Positions 23,036 to 34,653 of a stretch of DNA of 64,000 nucleotides are shown here, piece after piece; within the stretch, counting starts at the first letter, position 1, and the number at the start of each line of letters is the position of its first letter. The DNA lies in assembly GCA_012184525.1 (NCBI GenBank), contig WOFQ01000001.1, forward strand, positions 1,984,001-2,048,000, in the 5' to 3' direction. The position numbers and the translations under genes were made by a program. The notes under the pieces are model-generated. The model was not told where the DNA came from, did not search any database, and worked only from the letters and a program-made list of their open reading frames with translations. This stretch comes from Xenoacremonium recifei. Lineage: Eukaryota; Ascomycota; Sordariomycetes; Hypocreales; Nectriaceae.

Positions 23036-24429
23036 TAGGATGGGCATGCCTTTTCTAGCGTCACTGGAACTCTTGAGCTGTCTCATGCTTCAGGCTGGCT
23101 GAAGCAAAGTTTCTATGAAATTGTTGAGCAGCTGACTGTTTTCCAATTTTGTCCACTGTGGATGCAATTCCACTTGGACCAACCCCGCAACGTTTTCTCT
23201 CTTTCATCACAAGCATTGGCGTTTGGGAACGAGAATCATTAGACAGGGTGGAAAGGGGACAACCCCTGATCTTTAATATTTGTTTTCTGTTTTTCTTTTT
23301 TACCCATTGGAAGGTTGCCAAATCTGCATTTATTATGATTTTGGAGGCGTTCCTACACGGAGGGGTCGCGAGATGTCATCATACCCCTATTCACACGGCG
23401 TTTTGTTTTGGAGGAGTAGTATTGAGTTTTACATGGAGAGGAGACGGACGGACGGACCATAATTCCACGGCGTCATCCTGCAGAGAACAGCAGAGCAGCA
23501 TTACTGAAACTGGCGTATCGTGTTGCATTGAGTGGCGTCGATACGACGCCATCATCATCATGGACAGAGTTACTAAGCGAACACGGATACCCTGCTGTGA
23601 ACTTTCGAGATCGAGATTAGATGAGCGCATAGAGAAGCTGAAGAAGGCGAAGCAATTGGTTTAGAAATAGATCATGTGTAGATTTCGATCATAAACACAA
23701 TGCTGTCCACTTGCCGTCTCGTATTGAAACCCAATTCATTGCGTTCCCGGTGTCGTTTCAGCCTCCGGTAATCCTCGCTGAAATACCCCAACAGCTCCAG
23801 AGGATTCCACGGCACTTTATCCAATGTAGGAGGTGCTTGAATCCCTCAAAACAGAACAGATGATGATCACTTGAAGGGTTGACATGGACGACAGGGTCGT
23901 CGGGGTCCTCGCATTAGGTTCGTCGGCTACTCTAATCAATTCAATTGCCGAAAGTCAACAAGAAAGTCTGAACAAGGCCGGAATGAGACATGATAGTTCA
24001 GTATTATGAGCCACAAGTAAGGGAGCATGCAGCCTCACTTCATTATTGCCTTTTGCAATTTGTATCTATACATGAGCGTAACATGCTTGACCATGCGAAG
24101 AAGCCCCGATTCCCATGCAAAACGCAATTAAAAGAAACTCTCTTTGCCCCGACCATGCTTCTTTCCCCAATCCTTTTTAGTCCCGAAGTCCCCATATAGC
24201 GATGGATAAGTATGTATGTGTGAGCGTATGTAACAGCCCTAAAATCATCTTGTGAAGAGGTGTTGCAAGAATAGAGCGAGCAGGCGAACCGATGAAAAGC
24301 AATGGGCCGCCGAAAGGAGAAACGCCTGGGTAATGTACAGAAATGATAGCAGCTTGTAGCGGGCAAGGTTCAAGACCGTTTGGCACGTGGTGTGGCGGCC
24401 GCCTTTGAACTCAATTACCCCTGAGCCAC
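23036..24429. other. intergenic between convergent genes, 1.4 kb
   Basis: 3' regions of the convergent SOK1-like and Uds1-like genes. The sequence is AT-richer than the flanking genes. A 171-codon plus-strand ORF (23149-23664) lacks codon bias and family similarity. Nothing else was recognised. Confidence 0.55.
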
Positions 24430-27400
24430 TTATCGCGGACTCAAAGGACTCTTGCCAGGCCCCTGAGCACGCTTGAGCCGCGCGAGCTCCTCCTCCAACT
24501 TGCGAGCACGAGCACGCTCCTCCTGTTCAAAAGAGTCAGTAACTTGAACAAACGGTACATGTTAGAGTAGAAACGTACCCTGATATCTTCTTGGAACTTC
24601 TTCCGCTCCTCCCGCATCGTCGCCCTGAACTGCTCGCTCAGCATCGAAGCGCCAGCACCAGGGCGACCACCCGTGGCGCCGGGACTGGCCTTGAGACGCT
24701 CGCCATCGAGCTCCTCCTGGAGTTTCGCCATCTTCTCGCGGGTCTTGGCGACCTCGCCCTCGAGCCGTTCGCGGAGCGACGACACCTCGGTTTCTAGAGT
24801 TGTCTTGGCCGTCGTGGCCTCGTCGAGCTTGGCTTCGAGCTCGATCTTCTCGCGCTCGGCGGCGAGGGTCTCCTTGGTGACGTCCTCGAGCTCCTTGACT
24901 GTGCCGGACAACTCGTTCTTGAGCCTGGTGATTTGGTTCTGTAGCTTGACCACCTCGCCGCTGTTTTTAATCGCGGCGACTTCGGCGGCGCGCTCGGCAC
25001 GGCTGCCGTAGGCACCGTCGAGCTCGGCTTGGGCGATGGTGAGCTCCGTCTTCATTTCCACCATGTTCATGTTGAGAAGCTCCAGCTCATCCTCCTTCTC
25101 CTTGAGGGTCTTGGTCTTTGCAGCCAGCTCTTCTTTCTGGGAGTTGAACTGTTTCTGCAAGGTTGTAGAGGTCTCTTCGGCCTTGGTCTTTAACCTCTCC
25201 GACTCATCCAACTGCATGTTGAGGGCTGCAATCATCGAGTCCACGTCATTCAGCTTGCTTTGGTTCTCCCTGCCGCTAGCCTCAGCCGATGCCAGCATGG
25301 CCTGCAACTGCTTAATATCGGCCTCGAGAGCCGAGATCTTGCCGGTTCGCTGCTGGACTTCGGCCTTGTGAGATTCGAGCTCCTCTTGAGACGTGCTAGC
25401 GGCTCCCAAGTTCTGCTCCAGCCGTTGAATATCGCTTTCAAGAGCCGCGATCTTACGGTTGCGCTCATCAATCTCAACCTGAGCGTTTCCAGCCACTGAG
25501 AGGTTCTCCTGAAGTTGTCGTACATCAGCTTCAAGGGCGGCGACCTTGGCATGACGCTCATCCAGTTGAGATTTGACCCCATCGGCGGCCTCTAGGTTGG
25601 CATGCAGCTGCTCGATATCGGCCTCCAGAGCAGCGATGGCGGCTTCGCGTTCCCTGAGCTGAGCCTGCATTGCACCTCCAGACGCTGCAGCTTCTCGGGC
25701 CTGCTCGAGGTCCTCAAGAGCCTCAGAGAGCATCTTCTGAGCGTCCATGGCGTCCTTCTCAGCACGATCTAACAGTAGTCGGTTCTCTTCTAGCTCCTCC
25801 TGCTTCCTCTGGATCTCTTCATCTTTTTCGGCATCGGACTTGTTGTTGAGCTCTCGCTGCTGCTTGATCTGCCGCTTAAGCACTGCCTTTTGATCCTTCA
25901 AGGTTGTCGCTTGGGCATAGAGCCACTGAACCCGGGTAGAGAACCCATTGAGCGTGTAAGGTTCTTCAGTGTCAAATTCATCTTCGGAGATATTTTCGTC
26001 GTCTTCGAAGCCCTTTTCCATGCGGGCTCTTCGTCGTTCTTCCTTCTGCTGCTTGATACTAGCAAAGCCTGATTGAATGATGTCCCAGAGACCCATCAAG
26101 ACAACCTCGATCTGATCACTGTCCTGCTTCCTCGTGGAGCTTGCGTTGTTCGCAGTGTTCGCCATGTCCAGTGCACGCTCAAGTTCCGAGTCCACAACAC
26201 GCAATGAGTCTTCAATGTATGCAAATTTGCCCTCAACATCATTCTGTGAAGCACTTGGTGCGGTTGGGTAGTTGGGGTCCACGGTAAGCAGAATGCCTCT
26301 CACTTGTCGGTTAAGAGCTTCAATCCGTTGGTCCAGGTCCTTTCCTCCGGCAAACGATTCTTGTTCAGCTTGGATTGCGAGGAGGCCCGTCTCTAGATAA
26401 TCCATCTGGTTCCTCAACATTTCGATCGGCTCCACGGACTGTCCAGAGCGGAATGGAGGTTCCTGGTACTCATCGTTCGTTTCGGGGTCAAATCGCACAA
26501 TAGCGTCCCTCAGCGAACCGTTCAGCGTTTCTAGTTTCTGTTCCATTTCTGATATGGCGTTCATTAGCTTGCCATTCTCATCCTTGGCTTTGTCTAACTC
26601 GCGCTGTTGGCTGGCCTGCTCTCGAATTGGCGACTTGAGCGGGATCTCAATGGCGTTTTTCCGAGGCTGACTTGGCGTTGGATACCCATCCAGTTGGTCG
26701 AATTGGTACATGTTGGGGTCGTCAAAGTACGTATCGTCGGCAGAATGACCCATACTATCACGGTTGAAGGTGTACAGGCTCTCAGGACTGCCGGGCATGC
26801 CGTTGATCATTTGTCCTGGTGGCGGAGCGGCCTTCTTCTTCGAGGCCTTGTGCGTCAGCTGCAGAATGCCGGCCGTATGCTCGAGTAACCGTCGCTGCGG
26901 CTCCATGAGACGTTTCTCAAGGTTGAACAGCTCGCTTGCCAGCTCCTCGCATTTCCTCTCACAGGCGTCTCGTTCGGCCTCGGCTTCCTTTGCGCTCTGG
27001 ATGTCGCCACTGTGACGGCTGAGAAGGCTTCTCCGCTTCCCGTCCAACCGTGCGGGCGAGTAGAGCTTGGCCATGGAGATGGCTGCATCGCGATACTTGG
27101 ACTGGATAGTCAGGTTCGCCCGTGTCGATTCGACTCGCTGGGTCAACGACTGAACCTGCTTCTTCAGGTCGTCCACCTCCTCTTGCGACAGAATTTCGTA
27201 ACTCTTGCTGTCAGAAAGCGCGGTTTCGGTGAGTAAGTGTACTTGTATCGGGTCTTGAAGGTCGACGAGGGCGGAGCTCTGGGGGCGGCCGGGGTTCAAC
27301 TAGGAGATTAATGTCAGTCCATGAAGACAGTAGGATAGCGAAGCCGGTTTAAAACGTACGGGATTGTATCGCGGATGTTCTCTCTCGAAGCCCGTGATGA

Positions 27401-27512
27401 TGTCCTTTCGGTATCCTTCCACTAGAGTCTTGCCGTTGGGGCTGAGAGCCGGGGGCGACAACCTCGAACCCCCGAACCCGTAGGGATTCGCCTGCGTCGC
27501 GTAGACATTCAT
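24430..27512 (-). CDS. Uds1-domain coiled-coil protein (up-regulated during septation type)
   Basis: CDS complement(join(24430..24522,24579..27299,27360..27512)), 988 aa. The Uds1 domain lies near residues 75-200, recognisable by SYEILSQEEVDDLKKQVQSL and KYRDAAISMAKLYSPARL. The family is named for a fission-yeast protein up-regulated during septation; a cytoskeletal or septum role is inference. The rest is acidic linker (including FEDDENISEDEFDTEEP) and a very long coiled coil with tandem 31-residue units. Intron 1 (27300-27359) joins RYNP to LNPGRPQSS. Intron 2 (24523-24578, donor GTACGT, acceptor CAG) moves the frame so that the protein ends EELARLKRAQGPGKSPLSPR; reading through it instead gives an unrelated tail. 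The first exon starts MNVYATQANPYGFGG. Confidence 0.88.
25275..25634 (-). repeat. tandem 31-residue coiled-coil repeats inside the Uds1-like protein
   Basis: Four copies of a motif of the form AALEADIxQLxxNL start at 25634, 25541, 25448 and 25334 (coding strand order). The first two intervals are exactly 31 codons and the third is 38 codons (31 plus one heptad). Linkers between copies share the pattern (D/E)E(R/S)(H/N). Confidence 0.8.
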
Positions 27513-28496
27513 TTTGTTGGAGACGAGCGTCGCGTGACTGTGGCTGTCAATACATTATAGGGGTATTTGATCTCGCAAAGATGCCGCGGTTCAAGGAGCC
27601 ATAAAGGCCTAGGAGGGCGTCGTGTTGTTGAGATTAGAGACACGGCTGGGTCGCGTTCGAGGGTCGACGGGTGACAAAGAATAGGCGGTGCCGTGATCAG
27701 GCGCAGTGGAGTGCGAGTAGTTGTAAGGGGTGAGGCAAGTAATGAGAGCGGTAATCGCAAACTGGCGGGAGGGGATGGCTCAGGATTCGGGATGCGAGGG
27801 GATTCCGTATGCTTGCAAGAGGGCGTGAGAAACAGCAGAAGCGCTGAAGAGGAAGAGAGGGGGGCATCTGGCAGAAAAAGGAGGTCCCTTGAAGGTCGAT
27901 TTGGCGTACGGGATTAGTGGATCCCGAGTTTTGGAGGTTGGCGGCTGGGGATTGTCGAGAGGGTCTGCGATTTCGCGCTATGATGCGCGACGGCCGCGGC
28001 TAGTCCTAATAGGGTAGTAGCCATTTGCTGCGGTACCGGCAGACGTCGCGCTGGCAGATGGATTCCGTGCCGGGGCAGTGCCTGAGAAATGCGACTGACA
28101 GCTGACGGGAGGGATTCTATGTGCTGCTGGTCGATAAGGTATGGGCGCATCTTTTAGATGCTGACACTTTTATTTTTATTTTTAGTGGGAGTGCACCGCC
28201 TGACGCCTGAGGACAGGACCTGGAATCTGATTTGCCCCATCTGTCTGGGCTGAGCGTGCATAATGGCACCTCTCCGCTGACGCACGCCGCTGTGGCTTGC
28301 TTTAAGCCACATGGGGTATATGAGGGCTTCGTGGGCGGTCATTTGGGCATCGTTATGAGATCTTGTGACTGGAATACGGCCCTTTCCTTATGCTATGTAT
28401 CTCCGTGCCATTGCTATTGAAACAGTTTTGAGTGTGTCATCGTTGCTCGTCATCTGGACTTGATACCCTGTCCCAGCAGTCTTGGGTTTCATACTC
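27513..28496. other. intergenic: promoter of the Uds1-like gene
   Basis: About 1 kb between the Uds1-like start and the DSC2-like stop. It contains the presumed promoter and 5' leader. Only short ORFs occur and no repeats of note. Confidence 0.6.
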
Positions 28497-29374
28497 TTAC
28501 AGCACCTCCCGCACCTGATCTATGATCTGCTGCCCCATCGTTCTCCGCCGTTCCGCCTGGCCGTCAGCCGCAGTTTGCACTCCTGTTGCAGCCGCGGCCG
28601 CCGAGCTCTCGCCCTCCAGCCTACGTCGCAGACCTTCGAATTCGGCGCTGCGACGCTGCGTGCTCAGCCCCACCATCCAACCCGGCAATCGCCAGCGGAT
28701 GACAGCAGCGGGCAGCAATCCCTCCCTCCATGAGTATCCGACAATCCAACCAATGAGGGCGCCCGCGATCGACCCGGGCCATTGTAGCAGTGCGAGGTGG
28801 ATGGCGACGGCATACTTGTAAGACTTGTCCGAGAAGGTGAGGCCGACAAACGGTTCGTTCGTGGGGGGAGCCTCGGATGTAGCAACGCGATATTTGTACA
28901 TGTGCGGAACCATGGCGTGGTATTGGGCCAAGATGGCAAAAAGCACCGGCGTCGGTCCAGCTGGTATGTAGTTCAACCAGCCTCGGCTGAGAGGTCGCAG
29001 AACGGCCATGAGGACCGGGGAGGCGATAGAGGTGACGAGGTAGGACACGATAAGAAAGGACTGCCGAGATAGAGTCAGGAAACATGTTCGCAAGCTTTCA
29101 AAGGGGGCGGACGTCTTACAGCGTACTTCCGCGACCCCCACATGCGCTCAACGATGCGGAGGTTGTAGATTGTCATGGACGCGAAGAGCACCTCGGTGGA
29201 ATTGGTGTAGCAGAGCTGATAAGCCAGCAACCTCCAGAATTGGTGGTAGCGCCATATGTGCGTGTCAAGGAGAATGTAAAAGTAGTGCTTGACGTCAAGG
29301 ATGCTGGCGAGGATGGAGGCGACGATGAGGGTGGTGACAGTCAGCCGAGTTACGGGCGCGTTTGTGAAGGACAT
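28497..29374 (-). CDS. dsc2: DSC E3 ubiquitin ligase subunit 2-like rhomboid pseudoprotease
   Basis: CDS complement(join(28497..29060,29120..29374)), 272 aa. Dsc2 is the rhomboid-fold membrane subunit of the Golgi/endosomal Dsc ubiquitin ligase, which cleaves SREBP-type factors and removes orphan membrane proteins. The N-terminus has a first membrane span (TVTTLIVASILASILD) and the conserved aromatic block HIWRYHQFWRLLAYQLCYTN, followed by a segment resembling UBAC2-type rhomboids (EVLFASMTIYNLRIVERMWG). Exon 2 carries further spans and ends in RRRTMGQQIIDQVREVL, the tail typical of fungal Dsc2 proteins. No rhomboid Ser/His catalytic pair is apparent, as expected. A UBA domain, present in some relatives, is not evident here. 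The 59-bp intron 29061-29119 (GTAAGA...GCAG) is phase 0. Confidence 0.8.
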
Positions 29375-30463
29375 TGTTGCGCTGGATGACAGGTCACAGC
29401 CGAGGTTATTGGGTCATGCTGCGGAGAAAGAGTCCGGGCAGCCTGAACAAGTTCGCAGAGATGCGTCTCGTCGTTGACCGAAAGGAAGAGATGCTGCTTG
29501 CTTTGCGTTCATGGGAAGCTGGCGCTGAAGCTCCAGAGTGGCATCTTGGAATCACGTGCAAGCGGCGGGACCAGCCGGTGGTGGGGTTGGTGGGGCCGTG
29601 AATTCCGGCTGGGGACGCGCTTTCACAGGCCAAATGGAAAGCATGGGAAAAAGGGGACCGACGTTGTGTGACAGTGGCTTTTTGGTGCAGCAAATCACCG
29701 CAGAGTGCAGATTTGAGGATCTGTGTTTGACCAGTGATATGCCGTGTTTTGGACAGGTAGATGGCTGGATCTGGGTGTGGCTGACATCGACTAATCATGA
29801 CATGCAATCTAAAAAGCTTGCATGCAGGGTCCTGGGCAATAAAGGGAGAAATTCGGGCATTCAGCTTTCCTCAATTGATGCAGGGTTTCTACAACGCGTT
29901 GCGATAAGGAAAAAAGAAAAAAGAAAGGCAAGAGCAGACGTCACAGCGCGTCTGTCGCATGGATGGAAGGAAGGAACGTGGGGAAGTTTTACGGAGCATC
30001 TGCTCAGGCTAACGTAACAGGGCCCTGGTCCAGCAACCACCAGCAACCCAACCTCACACACATGGCCGCCTAGCCGATTTACTGATCCGTTTCTCATACC
30101 TGATCAGCAGCAGTTGAAGAAAAGACACAGAGAAGACTTCCAGTTACTCAGTACTCATACCTGGCCTCTCCTCGTTATACGGATTCTTCACCGTACGGCC
30201 ACAATTCCCCCTGACATCGGGTTTCTCGGTGTACAGGCACCAACGACCGACGAGCCGGCGGCAAGAAATGGACGGCCGGCGTCATACTTGAGCCATTATA
30301 CGTGCCTTCCGGCTGCCCCTAACTCCCCTACGGCAACTGGTCCATCGCGGCTCCATAAAGCATCACCAGACCAGAGCTTTTCCGCCCCTCCTTCTTCCTC
30401 CCTCGCCCGGAAGTCTCTCACTCAGCCCGGCAGAGGCAACCGAACTCCGAAAGACCTCCAGCC
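29375..30463. other. divergent intergenic region between DSC2-like and TDT transporter genes
   Basis: Shared upstream region of two divergent genes. A CACGTG core lies near 29553. ORFs in it are short and weakly biased, and no gene was assigned. Confidence 0.55.
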
Positions 30464-30661
30464 ATGCCGCTGGCTAATCTGGGCTCCCTTATCCTCCAAC
30501 ACATCATCTTCCTCGCCCACCTCGCCTACTTCCACGTCGCCTTCTCTCACATGGAGCCGAGTCTGCTGGTCGTGCTCTACTGCGTATCCAAGCTACTCGC
30601 CCGCCGCCCCGAAGACCTCGAGCCACCACCTGTATGGCCCCCGCACGCGCTCAAGTGGTGA
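30464..30661 (+). CDS. small membrane-like ORF overlapping the transporter start
   Basis: An ATG-to-TGA frame of 65 codons in a different frame from the transporter, overlapping its start by 28 bp. Codon choice is strongly C/G-ending (ATC, CTC, GCC, TTC, TAC dominate), which looks like real coding sequence. The product would have two hydrophobic stretches (SLILQHIIFLAHLAYFHVAF and SLLVVLYCVSKLLA) and a Pro-rich end. A splice from GTGAGC at 30658 to the AG ending at 30725 (68 bp) would fuse it in frame to the transporter, replacing the transporter's first 31 residues. It may therefore be an alternative first exon, an upstream ORF, or a small gene of its own. No family was recognised. Confidence 0.35.
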   Translation: MPLANLGSLILQHIIFLAHLAYFHVAFSHMEPSLLVVLYCVSKLLARRPEDLEPPPVWPPHALKW

Positions 30662-32585
30662 GCCCGTCCACTCCGCCTCCGAGGCCGCACCTCCGCCCGG
30701 ACTCCTCCGGCCCCGGGCGTGGCAGCCCCGTCTCCGGCAATGGCTATGAGTCTCCCTCCGAGGATAACCAGCCTGCGCACTTCGTCACGGCCCCCGTCAT
30801 CGATGGCCTGCCGACTGCTCGCCCGGCCTTGCCCCGGCCTATCGTCGTCCAGAGGCCGTCGTATGCCGCTGCCACGCCGGATGGTGCCCGGACGCCTATC
30901 ACTATTGTCCCGCCGCGGATCTTGAGTCAGAACTCGTCCGGGTCTAACTTCAGTCTCAACGACATTATCGCCAATTCAGAGAAGCTGATGCCCCACAAGG
31001 TCAGCATCAAGGACCGCATTGCCTGCTACCAATGGACGTACTTTACTATGGTGAGTTCCTATAATGACCGGGAAAGTTTTTTTTTGTCTAATCTCTTATC
31101 CAGACTATGTCGACTGGCGGAGTAGCTAATGTCCTTCATTCACGTAAGATAATAAATGATGGTTATCATTGCGTCTTTTGCTGATTAGAATCTCAGTGAA
31201 ATGGTCACCATCCTGGATCACTGGGATCGGCGTCTTCTTCTGTATCCTTAATATTGCCATCTTTCTCATCAACTGTATATGCCTCTCGATACGCTTCAAA
31301 CTTCGCCCCGGCAGCTTCATCAACTCCTTCACCGACCAAGTTGAGTCGTTATTCATACCAGCTTTTGTAGGTGATGCTTTCTTGGATAACTACTACGGCT
31401 CCGAGCGGTTTGCTGACTCTGGGTTATAGTTCGTCTCGTAAGCCGACCTCTCGTCTAGACCAGCGGCAAAGCCTAGTATCTGACTGACAGACTGTAGTAT
31501 TGCCATAATCATGATTAATATTTGTGAATACGGTGTCCCACATACGGGGCCCTGGCTCCTGAGGACCATGGAATACATGTTCTGGATCTACATCGCTCTA
31601 AGTGTCTGCGCCAGCGCTGGCATCTATCTTATTCTCTGGTCCACACTGTACGTCTGCGCCTCTGAACAGCCCGTCTTCCTCGTATCTAAAGTATGACAAT
31701 GCAGAATCTTTCCCGTACACACCATGACACCAACCTGGGTTTTCCCCGCCTACCCGCTGCTTCTGACGGCCCCTCTGGCTGGAAACCTCATCGCAGCCGC
31801 TCAGGACTCCCACCATTACCTCTCGATGAACGCGACCGCCGTTGCGCTGGGCGCAGCTACGACGCAAGGAACGGGTTGCTTAATTGCCTTCATGATCTCC
31901 GCAGCCTTCATATATCGCCTCATGACTCAGAAACTCCCTAGGGACATGCAGCGACCTGGTGTTGTACGATTTGATTCCATTCTATGCCTTATCCCTTGTG
32001 CTTGCATTCACTTACACTTGAATAGTTCATGTCAATTGGTCCCTTTGGTTTCACAGCGGCCGGAATAGGTAGGGCCCGAAACCCCCAAGCATCCCCATTC
32101 ACATGCATCGAGAAGCTAAAGGCATCCTTGTAGCACAACTCGGTCGCCAGGCTGAGTACATTGTTCCGGCAAACTTCATTGACACCGAGAACACGGTCTC
32201 CATTGTCAAGATTGTTTGCACGCTTGTTGCCCTCTGGCTCTGGGGCCTCTCTATGTGGTTCTTCCTTGTCTCCGTCGGCTCCATGTGGAAGTACACCCGC
32301 CCCGGCTGCAGCATGCCGTTCCAAATGACGTGGTGGTCCTTTGTCTTTCCCAACACGGCTCTTGTATGCCCCCCTTATTTATTTTTCATTCTTGAGCCCC
32401 CAGCTAATAGCCGAATTTAGGTTACTGCAACAGAAGTCATGGGCAATGTCTTTGACAACAACGGTATCCATATCTTTGGCGCTGTGATGACTGTCTTCCT
32501 GATACTCGTTTGGATCGGCGTGTTTGTCACTATGCTCAAGTGCCTGAAAGAGAAGAAGATTCTCTGGCCGAAGGACAATTCCTAG
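30634..32585 (+). CDS. TDT/SLAC1-superfamily transporter (malate/sulphite type)
   Basis: CDS join(30634..31050,31104..31143,31197..31366,31430..31437,31498..31647,31705..31963,32026..32068,32134..32363,32421..32585), 493 aa. Plasma-membrane carrier of the tellurite-resistance/dicarboxylate transporter family, which includes Mae1 malate permeases and Ssu1 sulphite pumps; the substrate cannot be assigned. A disordered Pro/Ser-rich N-tail of about 125 residues precedes the conserved core. Motifs restored across splices include RIACYQWTYFTM joined to TMSTGGVANVLHS, IPAF joined to FVS and IAIIMINICEYG, TMTPTWVFPAYPLLLTAPLAGN, SIGPFGFTAAGI, and MTWWSFVFPNTAL. About ten membrane spans are expected. 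Exon 4 is only 8 nt. Intron lengths are 53-65 bp, and all are GT-AG. The gene is the most fragmented in the window. The start is the least certain part because of the overlapping ORF at 30464. Confidence 0.88.
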
Positions 32586-33504
32586 GTGGGTTGTTCACCA
32601 GGCCCGGGAGTTCTCTCTTTCATTGGGTTTGCGGCGTTGAAGGAGTAGGGGAATTAGATTCGAAACTAGAGACTACCTAATAGACGCAATGTTGTTATGC
32701 CGAGACTCTCACCAATACGAGCGCCCCATATTAGCACGCACGATCAACAGCATGTGGAAGCCGACGAGTCCTTGGGAGCCACAACAGAGCTTAATTATAC
32801 CAATTTAACACAGAAACAAAACGTTGCCTCATTTGGCGGATACCTCGGACGCCAGAAAGTCTAATTCTTATGTCAGCGGCATCTTGTGGACGTCCAGACC
32901 CCTGAATCTGATAAGATCCGTACGATGATGGTCGGTGTGCTGGCAATTACACGGGGAACCCAGTGCAAACACCACGCCCAGCACATGGCAGCCACCGACA
33001 TCCCCCAATGGCATGCCTTTCTTTGCAATCTCTGGCACCGGCATCTGAACGCCCGGATCCCACCCAATTCCGAATTATTTCTGCCCTTGCCTTGGACGCC
33101 GTCAGTGTGGCCTGTTCCGGAGCGTTTGTAACGCCACCCTCAGACTCTCGGATCCCGTCGTGCCTCCCGCCTTCTGTGGATCGCCGACCACTAAGACCGA
33201 TGAGGAGGATCCTCATTAAAAACTCTCCCCAGAACCCCTGTTCCAGCTCTCCCGCGCTTCCGACACCTCCAAGCCCATCCGGCGGTATAATAACATTCTC
33301 TATCCTGCTACTGGCGCGGTGTTCTTCTTGTCCCAATTGATTGTTGCTGCGCGTCGCTTCCCTTCTTGCTGCTGTCCCGTCCCCGACTGGCGCCTCCACC
33401 GTCCCGCGATCCCGCTGCCAGCACCGCAATTGCTCGACCTGCTCGACTCCGACCCTGGTTTTCCGCCGCCGCCGCTCCTTCGCCGCTCCGTCGCCGCTCC
33501 AGCC
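32586..33504. other. intergenic: promoter of SCS7
   Basis: 3' region of the transporter and the promoter and leader of the fatty-acid hydroxylase. An ORF on the minus strand overlaps the SCS7 start and is treated as a shadow. No element was recognised with confidence. Confidence 0.55.
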
Positions 33505-34653
33505 ATGTCTGTCCGTAATCTGCCTTCCTTCACCCGCGCCGAGGTTGAGAAGCACAACTCGGCCGCCTCGTGCTTTGTGACGATCGGCGCTCGCGTCTAC
33601 GATGTCACCGACTTCGCCGACGACCATCCCGGTGGCGCGAGTCTCGTCCTCGATTACGCCGGCAAGGATGTCGAGGATATTCTGAAGGACTCGACGTCGC
33701 ATCCGCACTCTGAGGCGGCCTACGAAATCCTCGATGACTCCCTTGTGGGCTTCATTGGCGCTGGCGGACAGAACGCTGATGGATCCGATGCGACTGACAA
33801 GCCCTTCGTCCACCCTCGGACTGGGATGTCATGCGAGGAGGATTTGAGCAGGGAGACCGACTACACCAGCGATTACAAGAAGCACAAGTTCCTCGACCTG
33901 AGCCGCCCTCTCTTCAAGCAGATCTGGTTTGGCGGCTTCTCCAAGGAATTCTACCTCGACCAGGTCCATCGTCCGCGTCACTACAAGGGAGGCGAGAGCG
34001 CGCCGCTGTTTGGCAACTTCCTGGAGCCTCTCACAAAGACGCCCTGGTGGGTGGTTCCGCTCATTTGGGTGCCTCCCGTCATGTACGGCACTTGGCTTGC
34101 CAATACTGGGTTCAGCAGCGTGTTCATCACGGCCGCGTACTGGATCCTCGGCTTCTTCCTCTGGAGCCTGATCGAATACGTCCTGCACCGCTTCTTGTTC
34201 CATCTTGACTAGTACGTCTTTCCAGCCCCTCCTTTATCTTATCTCAACTAACATGATCGACGTAGTTATCTTCCTGACAACCGGGTTGGCATTACCCTGC
34301 ATTTCACGCTCCATGGCATTCATCATTACCTGCCCATGGACAAGTACCGCCTCGTGATGCCTCCCACCCTGTTCATCGTGCTCGCCACTCCCTTCTGGTC
34401 TGTTGCACACACCATTTTGTTCTACGACTGGTATGCGGCCTGTGCTGCTTACTGTGGTGGTATTTTTGGCTACGTCTGCTACGACTTGACCCATTACTTC
34501 CTCCACCATGAGAACCTACCTCTCTGGTACAAGGGTCTCAAGAAGTACCATCTTGCTCACCATTTCCTCGACTATGAGCTTGGTTTCGGCGTCACCAGCA
34601 AGTTTTGGGACAACGTCTTTGGCACTCAGTTGCCCGCGCTGAAGACGAAATAG
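33505..34653 (+). CDS. SCS7: Ceramide fatty-acid 2-hydroxylase (FA2H type, cytochrome b5 fusion)
   Basis: CDS join(33505..34211,34266..34653), 364 aa. ER membrane di-iron enzyme that hydroxylates C2 of the very-long-chain fatty acid in ceramides and glucosylceramides. The N-terminal cytochrome b5 domain contains the heme motif DDHPGG (His41) and a second His in the SHPHSEAAYEIL region. The hydroxylase part has membrane segments (WWVVPLIWVPPVMYG; VFITAAYWILGFFLW) and the His-box set: HRFLFH at 228-233, HFTLHGIHH at 248-256, HYFLHH, and HLAHH. The 54-bp intron 34212-34265 (GTACGT...GTAG) is placed inside the Tyr codon after HRFLFHLD and restores the conserved YLPDNR. Domain order and length match yeast Scs7. 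The C-terminus ends at ALKTK; no HDEL-type signal is visible. Confidence 0.95.

Noticed and set aside
33831..34208. Alternative-frame ORFs over SCS7 exon 1
   Set aside because: Shadows of the hydroxylase reading frame, which is fully supported by cytochrome b5 and His-box motifs.
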